From assembly GCA_946478675.1 (NCBI GenBank), contig CAMLEF010000080.1:1-14529 (forward strand): a stretch of 14,529 nucleotides of DNA, read 5' to 3'. The translations under genes were made by a program, and so were the position numbers. A model generated the notes under the pieces. That model saw only the letters and a program-made list of their open reading frames with translations. It was not told the origin of the DNA and did not search any database. This stretch comes from an uncultured Flavobacteriales bacterium (GTDB lineage Bacteria > Bacteroidota > Bacteroidia > Palsa-965). The first letter of the stretch is position 1, and each line of letters opens with the position of its first letter. Shown here in pieces: positions 7,237 to 14,529 of the stretch.

Positions 7237-8364
7237 GTGCTTATCGTCGTCAATACCCGTCTCCTTATTCCCGGTCGTCTCGACGGGATCGGTCGTTTTA
7301 CCATGGAGACGCTCAAACGCATCACTGTTGCGCAGCCGGAATCGCAGTTCGTTTTTCTTTTCGATCGCAGCATTGACGAAGAATTTATTTTCTCGGAGAA
7401 CATCACGCCGGTGAAATTGTTTCCGCCGGCACGACGGCCTTTTCTCTTCAACGCCTGGCTGAACTTTTCCGTACACGGCGTGCTGCGCGATCTGCAGCCG
7501 GATCTTTTTCTCTCGCCCGACGGTTTTCTTCCCTTGCGCGGAACGACGAAATGTTTGCCGGTGATCCACGATCTCAACTTCGAGCATTACCCGGAAGATC
7601 TTCCGAAAAATATCGCGCGCTGGTACCGGAAGAAATTCCCGCTCTTCGCCAAACGCGCCACACGTATTGCTTCCGTTTCTGAATTTTCTGCGAATGATAT
7701 CGTGCAGCGTTACGGCATTTCACGCGAGAAGATCGATGTCGTTTACAATGGCGCAACAAAAGGTTTTCGTCCGCTTCCCGAAGAAGAGAAAGCGAAAATC
7801 CGAGCGAAGCATTCGAAAGGCGCTCCGTATTTTCTTTACGTCGGTGCGCTTCATCCGCGCAAGAATATCGTGCGGCTCATCAACGCTTACGGAGCATTTC
7901 GCCGCAAGCACGATACGCAAACGAAGCTGGTGATCGCCGGCGGAAATTATTGGGGATACGATGCGCTGCGCAAAGCGGTGGAAGCCTTGCCCGACAAAAA
8001 CGAAGTGATCTTTACCGGCCGTATTTCCGATGACGAGCTTTTCCGTATCATGGCCGCCGCGCACGCGCTGACTTACGTTCCTTACTTCGAAGGCTTCGGC
8101 ATCCCGATCGTGGAAGCGATGGCGTGTGACGTTCCGGTGCTGACGTCAAACGTTACTTCCATGCCGGAGATCGGCGGTGAAGGCGCGTATTACGTCGATC
8201 CTTTCTCCGAAGAAAGCATTGCGGAAGGATTGCATTTGCTCGATGTGAATCAGCCGCTTCGCGAAAAACTCATCGTGCAGGCCCAGCGGCAGCGCGAAAA
8301 ATTTACCTGGGAGAAGAGCGCTAATCTCCTCTGGGAAAGCATCGAACGCACGGTGCGCCAATAG
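7237..8364 (+). CDS. Glycosyltransferase family 4 (GT-B fold)
   Basis: With GTG at 7237 the protein is 375 residues and begins MLIVVNTRLLIPGRLDGIGRF, an N-terminal Rossmann strand followed by a glycine-containing loop as in GT4 enzymes (shown here up to IGRF). The open frame reaches back to 7165, but the extra residues are encoded by hairpin B and lack protein-like character. Further features are the linker region VSEFSANDIV (147-156), the start of the C-terminal nucleotide-sugar domain YFLYVGALHPRKNI, and the donor-binding EX7E motif EGFGIPIVE (285-293). It is a retaining transferase that uses a nucleotide sugar, probably on a lipid-linked glycan of the adjacent cluster. It is divergent from the FkbM gene, and rnhB follows after 63 bases. 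Confidence 0.88.
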   Translation: MLIVVNTRLLIPGRLDGIGRFTMETLKRITVAQPESQFVFLFDRSIDEEFIFSENITPVKLFPPARRPFLFNAWLNFSVHGVLRDLQPDLFLSPDGFLPLRGTTKCLPVIHDLNFEHYPEDLPKNIARWYRKKFPLFAKRATRIASVSEFSANDIVQRYGISREKIDVVYNGATKGFRPLPEEEKAKIRAKHSKGAPYFLYVGALHPRKNIVRLINAYGAFRRKHDTQTKLVIAGGNYWGYDALRKAVEALPDKNEVIFTGRISDDELFRIMAAAHALTYVPYFEGFGIPIVEAMACDVPVLTSNVTSMPEIGGEGAYYVDPFSEESIAEGLHLLDVNQPLREKLIVQAQRQREKFTWEKSANLLWESIERTVRQ

Positions 8365-8427
8365 TGTTGAAAAGAATTTTTTCGCGTACCCTGCTTTCGG
8401 AGTAAAATTGTAACGCCTTCCCGGGAC

Positions 8428-9039
8428 ATGCTGAAACCCTTTTTTCATAAAGAACTCCTCGAAGCCGGCTGCGATGAAGCCGGTCGCGGTTGCCTGGCAG
8501 GGCCTGTGTTTGCTGCGGCCGTTATTCTCCCGAAAAAATTCAACCACAAGCTCCTCAACGATTCGAAGCAGCTCACGCACAAGCAGCGCATGGAGCTTCG
8601 TCCGTACATCGAAGAGAAAGCATTGGCCTGGTCCGTCGCCAGCATGAGCGTGAACGAGATCGACGAGATCAATATTCTCTGGGCGTCGTTTGCGGCCATG
8701 CACAAAGCCATCACGCAGCTTTCCACGAAGCCGGAACATCTCGCCATCGACGGCAACCGTTTCAAGCCGTACGAAGGCATCCCGCACCGCTGCATCGTTG
8801 AAGGCGACGCGAAGTACCGCAACATCGCCGCCGCTTCCATCCTCGCAAAAACTTACCGCGACGATTACATGGTGAAGCTGCACGAAGAATTCCCGCATTA
8901 CAACTGGGCGCAGAACAAAGGCTACGGCACCGAAGAGCACCGCAACGCCATCCAGCTGCACGGCTCTACGATTCATCATCGCACCAGCTTCCGCTTATTG
9001 CCGGATCAGCTCTCGATCGAATTCGAAGAAGCGGTTTGA
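8428..9039 (+). CDS. rnhB: Ribonuclease HII
   Basis: 203 residues, normal length for the family. The N-terminal motif [13 protein letters not shown] supplies D16 and E17 and the GRG ribonucleotide-recognition loop. D108 lies in LAIDGNRF and D127 in [18 protein letters not shown], completing the four acidic metal ligands. [13 protein letters not shown] and NKGYGTEEH are also family-typical. The enzyme cuts at RNA in RNA-DNA hybrids, including single ribonucleotides embedded in DNA, and acts in the cytoplasm. It follows the glycosyltransferase by 63 bases and may share its transcript. TAAAATTG at 8403-8410 is a one-mismatch -7 element but has no -33 partner. The gene ends before the two-way terminator at 9057-9098. 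Confidence 0.96.
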   Translation: MLKPFFHKELLEAGCDEAGRGCLAGPVFAAAVILPKKFNHKLLNDSKQLTHKQRMELRPYIEEKALAWSVASMSVNEIDEINILWASFAAMHKAITQLSTKPEHLAIDGNRFKPYEGIPHRCIVEGDAKYRNIAAASILAKTYRDDYMVKLHEEFPHYNWAQNKGYGTEEHRNAIQLHGSTIHHRTSFRLLPDQLSIEFEEAV

Positions 9040-9056
9040 AAATTCAGAACGCAAAA

Positions 9057-9098
9057 CAAAATCCCAAACTCCGAATGGAATTTGGGATTTTGCTTTTT
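9057..9098. terminator. Bidirectional Rho-independent terminator
   Basis: CAAAATCCCAAACTCC (9057-9072) pairs with 9077-9092 across a GAAT loop with a single C/A mismatch. TTTTT follows at 9094-9098 and an A-rich run precedes at 9053-9061, so both strands can give a U tract. It separates the convergent rnhB (+) and the exported-protein gene ending at 9114 (-). Confidence 0.85.
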
Positions 9099-9113
9099 AA
9101 TGCTTTTTCAAAC

Positions 9114-10220
9114 TTATCGCGGTTTGCGCGGAGTGGGTGCGGGGCGCGGCGTCGGTGCAGGCGTCGGATGTACACCGCCACCACGGGGTGCCCGCGGCTG
9201 GGGCTGTGTGCGCGGCGGTTTCTGCTGCGGGGGCGGAGGCGTGCCGGTATTGTCGCGCTGCTGTGGCGGAGGAGGCGGTGTTCCTGTATTATCACGCTGC
9301 TGCGGAGGAGGAGGGGTGCCGGTGTTGCCGCCGCGTTGCTGGTCGGGAGGCGTTTGCGTTTTGTCGCGGGTCTCTCCTTGTTTTGCCGGAGGAACATCGC
9401 GCGGTGCGTTGTCGTCGCGCGGCTTGTCGACCGGCGCTTTTCCGTCGCGTGCCTTGATCGCTTCCTGGCGTCGTGCTTCGTGCTGCTGCAGCTTCGGTTC
9501 TTCACGATGATAAACAGTGGAGGAAACTTCACGCCGCGGCTGGTAAACACTGTTCGCATTCGTCACGTAAACTTCCTGCACATAGACGTAGTGCACATGA
9601 TACGGGTACCACCATCCGTAATAAACGACATACGGATAAGGTTCCCACGGATACCACCAGCCCGGCCAGTAGCCCCAGTACCACGGCGAAACGTAAACGA
9701 CGTAACCGGGATACCAGATGTATTGCACGCACGGCCAGTACCACACGTCGACGAAAACAACCTGCGGCGCAAAGCCCTGCCATTTTCCTTCGGCGCCGTT
9801 GTCTTTATCGCTCTTCGGCTCGACGACGTAATCTTTTCCGTACAGCACTTCATCACCGATGATCTGCAGTCGCGCGGATTCCGAACCCTGCTTTTCAATG
9901 GCGATCACCGCAACGTCCTGAGATTCTTTATCACTCACCGGGTCGCGGAGCACGAGCGAGTGTGTGCCTTTATCGGAAATGTCGACGACGCGGAGGTAAT
10001 CCACTTTTCCGTCGGCATTGAGGTCAAGGTTATTGACCTTATTATCTTTTGCGTTCAGCGATTTCTCAAAATCTTCAGGCGATTGGGCTTTTTTGAAAAG
10101 CTCGAGCACACCTGCCAGATCGAGGTTGTCGCCTGCTAATCCGAGTGAATCGCCGGCTGCTCGTACCGCCGGGGCAGCGAGCAGTAACGCTGCAATTACT
10201 ATCAGGATCCTGGTTTTCAT
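9114..10220 (-). CDS. Exported protein with Trp/Tyr-rich domain and proline-rich repeat tail, unknown function
   Basis: The open frame runs to 10286, but Met at 10220 starts a clear signal peptide (MKTRILIVIAALLLAAPAVRA, cleavage near 21), giving 368 residues. The mature part has an acidic region with DLNADGKVDYLRV (66-78), which resembles a D-x-N-x-D-G calcium-binding loop. A block at about 156-220 is extremely aromatic, with eleven Trp and many Tyr, for example VSPWYWGYWPGWW. The C-terminal half is basic and disordered-looking: Gln/Arg-rich, then three copies of NTGTPPPP..QQ (298-333), then a Pro/Thr/Arg tail. The tail could be attached to cell wall, glycan or LPS by charge, but I know no function. 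It is monocistronic by appearance, with a terminator at 9057-9098. Confidence 0.8.
   Translation of the reverse strand: MKTRILIVIAALLLAAPAVRAAGDSLGLAGDNLDLAGVLELFKKAQSPEDFEKSLNAKDNKVNNLDLNADGKVDYLRVVDISDKGTHSLVLRDPVSDKESQDVAVIAIEKQGSESARLQIIGDEVLYGKDYVVEPKSDKDNGAEGKWQGFAPQVVFVDVWYWPCVQYIWYPGYVVYVSPWYWGYWPGWWYPWEPYPYVVYYGWWYPYHVHYVYVQEVYVTNANSVYQPRREVSSTVYHREEPKLQQHEARRQEAIKARDGKAPVDKPRDDNAPRDVPPAKQGETRDKTQTPPDQQRGGNTGTPPPPQQRDNTGTPPPPPQQRDNTGTPPPPQQKPPRTQPQPRAPRGGGVHPTPAPTPRPAPTPRKPR
9222..9329 (-). repeat. Tandem coding repeat, three copies of an NTGTPPPP-QQ unit
   Basis: Three consecutive units of about 33-39 bases encode GNTGTPPPPQQ, RDNTGTPPPPPQQ and RDNTGTPPPPQQ (residues 298-333 of the exported protein). 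The middle unit has one extra proline, the kind of change expected from slippage. Copies differ at third codon positions (for example in the codons for Asn and Thr), so the array is not a very recent duplication. Confidence 0.85.
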
Positions 10221-10389
10221 GGGCTGTTCAGATTGATCACTACAAATAAACGAAGGTCCTTTCCGAAGGTTCATGAGTTTCGTCACGCGTTATAGGTGAT
10301 ATTGGACAATCGGTCGACGTTTTTCAACGAGGCTTTTGTTCCAAATGCACAACGGGCGAATAATCTTGTTTTCATCATTTTTAACAATG

Positions 10390-10418
10390 AAAAAAGGCCG
10401 TCAATGAGACGACCTTTT
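10390..10418 (-). terminator. Rho-independent terminator of the HEEFH protein gene
   Basis: On the minus strand AAAAGG, a mismatched base and CGTC pair with GACG and CCTTTT across a five-base loop, and the stem runs into a U tract (A10390-A10395 on the plus strand). It lies 33 bases past the stop at 10451. The rest of 10221-10389 is the upstream region of the exported-protein gene, where I see no convincing promoter. Confidence 0.75.
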
Positions 10419-10450
10419 CCGGGAGTGCGGGCGGGATGTTGCCCGGTCCC

Positions 10451-11827
10451 TCATTGCCAGACCGACCAGGACAAGCCGGCGCGGCAGGAAACATTTTGTG
10501 CGAGATACGGGTTGCCCGCCATCCAGCCTTTCGATTTGGCCGTGACGCCGGCCGTGACGGAAAGGTTTCTCGTGAAGGCGAAGCTGCCGTCGAGTTCCAT
10601 CGCGCCTCCTGCATTTCCATTCATCGCGTAAAAGTTTTCCGGCTGCGACCACGCATGTGCGATCGCCGAGAGACGGAATTTTTCACCGATCGGTTTGTCG
10701 ACGATGCCGAACTCTGCGCCGAAGAACGGATCCGTGTGGTTGTTGTAATTGTGGATCGCGAAGAGCAGGTTGTTTTTCTTCGTCCACACCGGCACCACGA
10801 TGGAAATGTCGTTGCCGAAATGCGTGGGCGCATACTGGAAGAAAACGTTGAACGCGAGCCCGTCGGTGGAGAAGCGGTTGATGCAGAAGATCGCCGGGTT
10901 GAGGAAGTTGAGCAGCGCAAGCTTCTTCTGCTTCTGGAGATAGTTCTGCGCTTCGTGCGAAAGATCGCTGTAACCCAGGCGGCGGTTTTCTCCTTCGCCA
11001 TTCGGGAAATCGTCGCGGTTGCTGAACGGTGCGTTAGGCGAGAACATGTCGTACACCCATGCGTTGAGGTCGGAACCGGCGAAATCGCGATCGCTTGCGT
11101 TGACGGATTCGTGCGGCGGCGCGAGCACTTTCACGGAATCGCTGGCGGAGCTGGTCGCGAAACGGAAATAATTCCAGGTGTACCACGCATTGTAAGCGTA
11201 CAGCGGATTTTTGTAGAAGCTGCGTTTCGTGTACGTGTCATGCACCACGTTCGTGCGCGTCGACAGCACCTCGGATTGAACGCCGGCGACGTAAGCGTAA
11301 AGCAATCCGGAAAGATTTTCGCGCTTCATCGTAGCGAGCTGATCATCGGAAACGCCGAACACGGTGCCGTCCCAGCGTGAGCCGATCCAGTTGCCGTTTT
11401 TGCTGCTGATGCCGTTGACGCCGAGCACCGCGCGATGGAATTCTTCGTGCGCCCACACGCCGAGCGGGATGGGAAGCTCGCTGCCGTAACGTGCGAAAGC
11501 AAGTCCTGCGCCGTAACGAACGCTTGCCGAGAGAATCCTTTTGCCGCGGGAATTTTCCGTGCCGGGTTTGCCGAACACCGCATTCGCCGCCGCATCGATG
11601 CCGCGGAAGCTGAGATCGTACATCGTATTGCTCAGCGTCAGCGATTGCTGCATCGAAGGATAATGATGCGCGAGTTTAGAGGTTTGCGGAAAATCGACGA
11701 GCGGAAGCTGCAAATCGAGTTGCTGAACACGGGTCGTGTCCTGCGCGTGGAGGTTGTGCGAAAAAGTTACGGCAATGGAAAGCCATGCAGCTGCCAGGGC
11801 CGCTTTGCGGGCGAAAATATGTTTCAT
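10451..11827 (-). CDS. Probable outer-membrane protein with an HExxH motif, unknown function
   Basis: Met at 11827 opens a signal peptide (basic MKHIFARK, hydrophobic core, SHNLHA then QDTTR, cleavage near 28), giving 458 residues; an upstream in-frame Met at 11878 would add a cysteine-containing extension and is less likely. Residues 127-131 are HEEFH in LGVWAHEEFHRAVLGV, a match to the HExxH zinc-protease signature. AGVQSEVLS follows at 181-189, with a glutamate that could be a third ligand. The C-terminal part alternates polar and hydrophobic residues with many aromatics and Gly (for example GAEFGIVDKP, GSFAFTRNLSVTAGVTAK), which suggests beta-barrel strands. Either a membrane-bound peptidase or a barrel with a chance motif is possible. 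I do not recognise a named family. It is divergent from the DUF488 gene. Confidence 0.76.
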   Translation of the reverse strand: MKHIFARKAALAAAWLSIAVTFSHNLHAQDTTRVQQLDLQLPLVDFPQTSKLAHHYPSMQQSLTLSNTMYDLSFRGIDAAANAVFGKPGTENSRGKRILSASVRYGAGLAFARYGSELPIPLGVWAHEEFHRAVLGVNGISSKNGNWIGSRWDGTVFGVSDDQLATMKRENLSGLLYAYVAGVQSEVLSTRTNVVHDTYTKRSFYKNPLYAYNAWYTWNYFRFATSSASDSVKVLAPPHESVNASDRDFAGSDLNAWVYDMFSPNAPFSNRDDFPNGEGENRRLGYSDLSHEAQNYLQKQKKLALLNFLNPAIFCINRFSTDGLAFNVFFQYAPTHFGNDISIVVPVWTKKNNLLFAIHNYNNHTDPFFGAEFGIVDKPIGEKFRLSAIAHAWSQPENFYAMNGNAGGAMELDGSFAFTRNLSVTAGVTAKSKGWMAGNPYLAQNVSCRAGLSWSVWQ

Positions 11828-11950
11828 GTGTTTTTGAAACAGGGGATGCGCTGTTTCATAGCATAAGACGTGCGACAAAAAGAAATGTTACAGGTCACTT
11901 CGTTAATGAATGGTTAATGCGTTGCCCGGTGAGAGGCTTCGCGCCGGTTG

Positions 11951-12014
11951 AACCACATAGGGACATAGGGACACATAGTTTGCTTTCTATGTGTTTCTAT
12001 GTTGCTATGTGGTT
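11951..12014. repeat. Intergenic inverted repeat C: 28-base arms of ACATAG words
   Basis: Arms 11951-11978 and 11987-12014 flank an 8-base loop (TTTGCTTT). The left arm consists of blocks AACCACATAG, ACATAG and ACACATAG separated by two dinucleotides; the right arm has exactly the complementary blocks. The only mismatches are in the two dinucleotides (GG and GG on the left; on the right, CA and AA when read on the opposite strand). The element lies in the 297-base gap between the divergent HEEFH gene and the DUF488 gene; the rest of the gap holds the promoter below and nothing else that I recognise. Confidence 0.92.
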
Positions 12015-12068
12015 TAGTAAAGACAATCGAACGACGACTTTCCCCTACGCACTGCCGAAATATTTCTG

Positions 12069-12100
12069 TTGACAAACGCTATGCACGCAACGTATCTTTA
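12069..12100 (+). promoter_or_regulatory. Candidate promoter of the DUF488 gene
   Basis: TTG at 12069-12071 (in GTTGACA) is followed after 21 bases by TATCTTTA at 12093-12100. The pair resembles the Bacteroidota -33/-7 arrangement, with seven of eight positions matching TAnnTTTG. The start codon at 12125 is 24 bases beyond the -7 element, leaving a short leader with a purine-rich ribosome site (AAAGGAAGAAG). Confidence 0.5.
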
Positions 12101-12124
12101 ACCTCACGCGCGGAAAGGAAGAAG

Positions 12125-12736
12125 ATGAAGCCAGTTATTTACACCGTCGGTCATTCGACGCATCCCATCGGGTATTTTGCAGAGCTGCTGATCACGCATC
12201 ACGTCAATTGCCTCGTCGACGTGCGCAGCGTGGCGGCCAGCCGTTTCAACCCGCAATACAACAAGAAAGCGCTGCAGGAATTCCTCGCGAAATACCAGGT
12301 GACGTACCTGCATTTCGGCGGAGAGTTCGGCGCGCGCCGCACGGAACCGGAGCTGCTCGATGAAAATGGTCGCGTCGATTTTGAAAAAGTGCGGCAGTCG
12401 GAAAAGTTCCGTTCCGGCATGCAGCGGTTGAAGAATGGTATTGCGAAAGGTTATACGATCGCGCTGATGTGCGCCGAAGCGGAGCCGCTGGAATGTCATC
12501 GTTTCGGCATGATCACGCCGGCGTTGGTGGAGGCGGATTTCGACGTGCTGCACATTCTCAAAAACAATCACATCGAAACAAACGCCGGGCTCGAAGCGCG
12601 GATGCTGTATCGTTTTCAGAAAAAGGTGAAACGCAAAGGCCGGATGTTACGTGGCCCCGAGAAAGCGCAGCTGCAGCTGGCATATCGCGATGTGAATGAT
12701 GTGGTGGGATTTGCTGCGAGTGCTGATGAGAAGTAA
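12125..12736 (+). CDS. DUF488 family protein
   Basis: ATG at 12125 follows the purine-rich AAAGGAAGAAG and gives 203 residues; the open frame continues upstream to 11999 but that part overlaps the promoter and hairpin C. Family features are YTVGHSTHPIGYF (6-18), LVDVRSVAASRFNPQYN (30-46), YLHFGGEFGARR (61-72) and, near the middle, LMCAEAEPLECHR (114-126), where two cysteines and a histidine cluster. DUF488 proteins are widespread, probably cytoplasmic, and have no firmly established reaction; the conserved cysteines suggest thiol chemistry or metal binding. The C-terminal 50 residues are basic. There is no neighbour in its orientation, so it appears to be a single-gene unit. Confidence 0.88.
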   Translation: MKPVIYTVGHSTHPIGYFAELLITHHVNCLVDVRSVAASRFNPQYNKKALQEFLAKYQVTYLHFGGEFGARRTEPELLDENGRVDFEKVRQSEKFRSGMQRLKNGIAKGYTIALMCAEAEPLECHRFGMITPALVEADFDVLHILKNNHIETNAGLEARMLYRFQKKVKRKGRMLRGPEKAQLQLAYRDVNDVVGFAASADEK

Positions 12737-12760
12737 GAAGCAACAGGAGAAGTTAGCTTT

Positions 12761-12838
12761 TAACCACAGGATTACACAGAGTTTTTTCACAGAGGGACAC
12801 AGTGTTCTCTGTGCAGACCTCTGTGTATCTTTGGTAAA
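12761..12838. repeat. Intergenic inverted repeat D: nested hairpin of CACAGAG words
   Basis: TACACAGAG (12773-12781) pairs with 12819-12827 and CACAGAG (12788-12794) with 12807-12813. The two stems are separated by an internal bulge of six T on the left and CAGAC on the right. Outer ends TTAACCA and TTTGGTAAA are also nearly complementary. The 12-base loop contains a small palindrome (ACACAGTGT). It fills the gap between the convergent DUF488 gene (end 12736) and urocanase (end 12876), and is the only candidate terminator there, although it lacks a clean U tract. Confidence 0.85.
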
Positions 12839-12875
12839 CGCTACAGTTTCTCTTTATGAGGAACTTTTCATTCGA

Positions 12876-14529
<1,654 letters not shown>

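Noticed and set aside
8146..8979. A 277-residue minus-strand open frame opposite rnhB
   Set aside because: It spans the end of the glycosyltransferase and nearly all of RNase HII, both firmly identified, and shows no motif of its own.
9036..10139. A 367-residue plus-strand open frame opposite the exported protein
   Set aside because: It runs through the two-way terminator and is made of Arg/Val/Leu/Phe repeats that mirror the proline-rich and acidic regions of the minus-strand gene, which has a signal peptide.
10221..10295. A promoter with TTTATTTG before the exported-protein gene
   Set aside because: TTTG is present but the TA of TAnnTTTG is displaced and no spaced TTG lies upstream, so the match is no better than chance.
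11828..11880. A promoter for the HEEFH gene with TTTTTG and TATGAAAC on the minus strand
   Set aside because: The spacing is near right, but the -7 element lacks the TTTG half, so it was not called.
6276..12838. A CRISPR array or MITE made from the four inverted repeats
   Set aside because: The repeats do not share sequence, are kilobases apart and have no equal spacers, and no cas or transposase gene is nearby. I also saw no target-site duplication around them.

Overview
The window looks like chromosomal DNA of a Gram-negative bacterium, most likely Bacteroidota, with GC in the mid-50s by eye. This placement is inferred from TAnnTTTG-like promoter elements, mostly weak Shine-Dalgarno sites, envelope genes in the style of that phylum, and a long-form urocanase. 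No rRNA, tRNA, CRISPR array, transposase or phage gene was seen.

Layout. 1-850 (+): the 3' end of a drug-efflux-type MFS gene and a small three-helix membrane protein, closed by a hairpin at 873-912 that can terminate transcription from both sides. 924-7132 (-): a surface-polysaccharide cluster. In transcription order it runs FkbM-type methyltransferase, Wzx-like flippase, two tandem Wzz/PCP chain-length paralogues, and a Wzy/WaaL-type O-antigen polymerase or ligase. 7237-9039 (+): a GT4 glycosyltransferase, divergent from the methyltransferase, and RNase HII. A second two-way terminator at 9057-9098 separates rnhB from two convergent (-) genes for exported proteins of unknown function: a Trp/Tyr-rich protein with a proline-rich tail (9114-10220) and a probable outer-membrane protein carrying HEEFH (10451-11827). 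12125-12736 (+): a DUF488 protein behind a good candidate promoter. 12876 to the window end (-): urocanate hydratase, cut at its N-terminus.

How the genes fit together. The flippase moves lipid-linked repeat units across the inner membrane, the Wzy/WaaL protein polymerises or ligates them, and the two PCP proteins set chain length. The glycosyltransferase and FkbM methyltransferase probably build or decorate the same glycan. Urocanase belongs to histidine degradation and RNase HII to genome maintenance; neither is linked to the glycan genes.

Most unusual feature. Four gene junctions each hold a different long inverted repeat built from short repeated words (6276-6377, 7171-7216, 11951-12014, 12761-12838). 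They sit between codirectional, divergent (twice) and convergent genes, so ordinary termination does not explain them all. In one, the only arm mismatches fall in two dinucleotide spacers. Several likely gene starts lie downstream of the longest open frame: 2399, 7132, 7237, 10220, 11827 and 12125. No gene-free stretch exceeds 300 bases. The largest, 11828-12124, holds one hairpin repeat and a promoter; 10221-10450 holds only a terminator that I could recognise.
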